From Pseudomonadota bacterium (GTDB lineage: Bacteria; Pseudomonadota; Gammaproteobacteria; Acidiferrobacterales; Acidiferrobacteraceae), in the NCBI GenBank assembly GCA_021795255.1, contig JAJYPQ010000152.1:1-8154 (forward strand): a DNA stretch of 8,154 nucleotides. The letters are read 5' to 3'. Shown one piece after another: positions 6,283-8,154 of this stretch. Both the position numbers and the translations under genes were made by a program. The notes below the pieces were generated by a model that was not told the DNA's origin, made no database searches, and worked only from the letters and a program-made list of their open reading frames with translations. Each line of letters opens with the position of its first letter. The stretch's first letter is position 1.

Positions 6283-6302
6283 AAGGTGCACCTTCATGAA
6301 GG
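6283..6302. promoter_or_regulatory. Two overlapping 12-bp palindromes between proC and pilT
   Basis: AAGGTGCACCTT (6283-6294) and CCTTCATGAAGG (6291-6302) are both perfect palindromes and share CCTT, so AAGG/CCTT half-sites alternate three times at 8-nt steps. The element lies just upstream of the proC start and just before the pilT -35 box, a natural place for a regulator. Function is inferred from symmetry and position only. Confidence 0.4.
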
Positions 6303-6313
6303 GAAAGGGCGCC

Positions 6314-6341
6314 TTGTCTCGGCGCTTAGGCCCGTTATACT
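6314..6341 (+). promoter_or_regulatory. Candidate sigma-70 promoter for pilT-pilU
   Basis: TTGTCT (6314-6319) and TATACT (6336-6341) are separated by 16 nt, predicting a start near 6348 and a ~25-nt leader before the pilT ATG at 6373. The -10 matches the consensus at five of six positions and the -35 at four of six. On the opposite strand TATAAC (6334-6339) overlaps the -10, but no -35 matches it. Confidence 0.5.
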
Positions 6342-6372
6342 TCAAGTAGCCTTTACCTGGGTACCCCAAAGT

Positions 6373-7455
6373 ATGGACATCGCAGAACTCTTGGCTTTCG
6401 CCTTCAAACAGAAGGCCTCCGATTTGCACTTGTCGTCCGGTTTGCCGCCGCTGATTCGCGTCGATGGCGACGTAAAGCGCATCAACGTAGACCCCCTGGA
6501 CGATCGTGGCGTCCACAATATGGTCTACGACATCATGAACGACAAGCAGCAAAAGGAATACGAGGAGCGCCTCGAATGCGACTTTTCGTTCGAACTTCCG
6601 AATATCGCCCGCTTTCGCGTCAACGCCTTTAACCAGAACCGGGGGCCGGCCGCGGTCTTCCGGACCATCCCGTCCAAGGTCCTGACCTTGGAGCAGCTCG
6701 GCGCCCCCGGTATTTTCAAACAGATCGCAGACCAGCCGCGCGGCATCGTTTTGGTGACCGGGCCGACGGGCTCCGGTAAATCGACGACGCTCGCGGCCAT
6801 GATAGACCATGTGAACGAGAGTCGGCGGGAACACATCCTGACCATCGAGGACCCGATCGAATTCGTCCATACCAGCAAGAATTGCCTGGTCAATCAGCGT
6901 GAGGTTCACCGCGACACCTTGGGGTTTGAAAACGCGCTGCGCTCGGCGCTGCGCGAAGATCCCGACGTGATTCTGGTGGGCGAGCTCCGCGATCTCGAAA
7001 CCATCCGCTTGGCGCTGACCGCCGCCGAGACCGGCCACTTGGTGTTTGCCACCTTACACACGAGTTCGGCGGCCAAGACCATAGACCGCGTCGTGGACGT
7101 GTTCCCGGCCGCTGAAAAGGAGATGGTCCGGTCCATGCTCTCCGAATCGTTGCGGGCGGTGATTTCGCAGACCCTTTTGAAAAAGGTCGGGGGCGGCCGG
7201 ATCGCGGCCCACGAGATCATGATAGGGACGCCCGCGATCCGCAATTTGATCCGCGAAAACAAGATCGCCCAGATGTACTCGGCGATCCAGACGAGCCAGT
7301 CGGTCGGGATGCAGACCCTCGACCAGTGCCTGCTCGAGATGGTTCGGGCGCATCAAATCACGATCGAGGAGGCGCGCGGCAAGGCCGCCAACAAGGATTC
7401 GTTCAATGCCAACGCCAATGCCGGCACGGCGGCGCCAGCCGCCGCTCGGAGGTAG
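6373..7455 (+). CDS. pilT: Type IV pilus retraction ATPase PilT
   Basis: This 360-residue hexameric motor powers pilus retraction, twitching motility and DNA uptake from the cytoplasmic face of the pilus machine. The N-terminal PAS-like domain starts MDIAELLAFAFKQKASDLHL. The Walker A is GPTGSGKS (130-137), the Asp box ILTIEDPIEF (155-164; E159, D160), the Walker B VILVGELRD with catalytic E204, and the His box AETGHLVFATLHTSSA (218-233; H222, H229). The PilT-specific AIRNLIRE (288-295), known to be needed for retraction, is intact. The frame is open from an ATG at 6286, but the start at 6373 matches the PilT N-terminus and lies downstream of the promoter. The ribosome binding site is poor. 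The C-terminus is extended by an Ala/Asn-rich low-complexity tail (about 344-360). pilU follows after one base. Confidence 0.97.
   Translation: MDIAELLAFAFKQKASDLHLSSGLPPLIRVDGDVKRINVDPLDDRGVHNMVYDIMNDKQQKEYEERLECDFSFELPNIARFRVNAFNQNRGPAAVFRTIPSKVLTLEQLGAPGIFKQIADQPRGIVLVTGPTGSGKSTTLAAMIDHVNESRREHILTIEDPIEFVHTSKNCLVNQREVHRDTLGFENALRSALREDPDVILVGELRDLETIRLALTAAETGHLVFATLHTSSAAKTIDRVVDVFPAAEKEMVRSMLSESLRAVISQTLLKKVGGGRIAAHEIMIGTPAIRNLIRENKIAQMYSAIQTSQSVGMQTLDQCLLEMVRAHQITIEEARGKAANKDSFNANANAGTAAPAAARR
7448..7452 (+). promoter_or_regulatory. Shine-Dalgarno site that fixes the pilU GTG start
   Basis: GGAGG lies in the last codons of pilT, immediately before its TAG stop and 4 nt before GTG at 7457-7459. 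It supports the GTG as the pilU start and suggests that ribosomes ending pilT can restart on pilU. Confidence 0.7.
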
Positions 7456-7456
7456 C

Positions 7457-8154
7457 GTGGGTTTCGTCGACTTATTGCGCTTGATGATCGAAAAGGGCGC
7501 CTCGGATCTCTATATCACGGCCGGGATTGCGCCGAGCTTGCGGATCGACGGCAAGTTGGCGCCGGTCACCCGTCAGGCCTTGAGCGCCGAGCAAGCCCGG
7601 CAATTCGTTTACAGCATTATGAATGAGGAGCAGCGTAGCGAGTTCGAGGAGAGTAACGAGTGCAACTTCGCCATAAGTCCGCAGGACGTTGGACGATTCC
7701 GCGTCAACGTCTTTCGCCAACAGCAGCGGGTCGGAATGGTGCTCCGTAAGATCGAGACCAAGATCCCGGATTTCGAACAGCTGAACCTTCCCGCGATCCT
7801 GAAGGATATTGCCTTGACGAAACGCGGCCTAGTGATCTTCGTCGGCGCGACCGGCTCTGGTAAATCGACGTCGCTTGCGGCCATGGTCGGCTACCGCAAC
7901 CAGTATTCGAACGGCCACATCATCACCATAGAAGATCCGATCGAATTCGTGCACGAACATAAGAATTGCATCATTACTCAGCGCGAAGTGGGGGTCGACA
8001 CCGACTCGTTCGAGTCGGCCCTGAAAAATACCTTGCGTCAGGCCCCCGACGTCATTCTTATAGGCGAGGTGAGGGCCCGCGAGACCATGGACTACGCGGT
8101 CGCGTTTGCCGAGACGGGCCACCTCTGCCTTACGACGTTACACGCCAACAGCGC
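7457..8154 (+). CDS. pilU: Type IV pilus retraction ATPase PilU, N-terminal part (runs off right edge)
   Basis: 232 codons are present from GTG at 7457; a full PilU is usually about 370-380 residues, so the last ~140 are missing. The protein begins MGFVDLLRLMIEKGASDLYI. The Walker A is GATGSGKS (130-137), the Asp box IITIEDPIEFVHEHKNC (155-171), the Walker B VILIGEVRARETMDYA (199-214; E204), and the His box AETGHLCLTTLHANS (218-232; H222, H229). The wording RARETMDYAVAFAETGHL separates it from PilT. PilU is a PilT-dependent partner that adds retraction force and cannot retract pili alone in the species tested. The gene starts one base after the pilT stop, so the pair forms one operon. All motifs seen are intact. 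Confidence 0.95.
   Translation, partial: MGFVDLLRLMIEKGASDLYITAGIAPSLRIDGKLAPVTRQALSAEQARQFVYSIMNEEQRSEFEESNECNFAISPQDVGRFRVNVFRQQQRVGMVLRKIETKIPDFEQLNLPAILKDIALTKRGLVIFVGATGSGKSTSLAAMVGYRNQYSNGHIITIEDPIEFVHEHKNCIITQREVGVDTDSFESALKNTLRQAPDVILIGEVRARETMDYAVAFAETGHLCLTTLHANS

Noticed and set aside
5849..6349. 166-codon open frame on the plus strand over proC
   Set aside because: It is antisense to an intact proC and resembles no known protein.
6286..6372. Upstream ATG for pilT at 6286
   Set aside because: It lies before the likely promoter and inside the palindromic element, and the extra 29 residues do not match PilT, which normally begins at MDIAELL.
6268..7038. 256-codon open frame on the minus strand across pilT
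   Set aside because: It is antisense to pilT, whose ATPase motifs are complete, and it spans the pilT promoter. The composition looks like a shadow frame.

Overview
This is a compact, GC-rich bacterial chromosomal segment, most likely from a gammaproteobacterium or a close relative such as Acidithiobacillia. I infer this from the type IV pilus pair pilT-pilU, the Pseudomonas-type MetX/MetW pair, and a gene order that closely recalls metX-metW-yggT-proC-yggS-pilT-pilU of Pseudomonas aeruginosa. I cannot name the species. Ten genes can be supported, two of them cut by the window edges. There are no RNA genes, CRISPR arrays or insertion sequences that I can see, and no stretch longer than about 120 bases lacks a gene. 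Five of the ten genes appear to start with GTG, and four of the eight complete minus- and plus-strand genes with a visible stop (trx, the TlpA-like gene, yggT, pilT) end in TAG.

Left part (1-3615, all minus strand, read right to left): metX, metW and an AmpG-type transporter overlap end to end (4-nt ATGA overlap, then a 17-nt overlap) and so look like one operon. After 84 nt the start of an exonuclease III gene follows and runs off the left edge. MetX and MetW make the acylated homoserine that feeds methionine synthesis.

Middle (3676-4884): a small cytoplasmic thioredoxin with a His/Asp/Cys-rich tail (minus), a divergent 60-residue membrane protein (plus), and a membrane-anchored TlpA/ScsD-like thioredoxin (minus). 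The trx promoter has a perfect TATAAT box. The small gene's ribosome binding site is a run of nine G, and its stop codon overlaps the stop of the convergent TlpA-like gene.

Right part (4884-8154): proC, yggT and the TlpA-like gene form a tightly overlapping minus-strand operon. Divergent from proC, a promoter drives pilT and then pilU, the two ATPases of type IV pilus retraction; pilU runs off the right edge. The 101-bp proC/pilT spacer carries two overlapping 12-bp palindromes. The yggS gene that often sits between pilT and proC is absent.

Overall this is a mostly ordinary housekeeping region. The less routine elements are the thiol-redox genes and the small membrane protein placed between yggT and metX, the metal-binding-like thioredoxin tail, the G9 tract, and the palindromic element between proC and pilT. 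I found no clear undescribed system.
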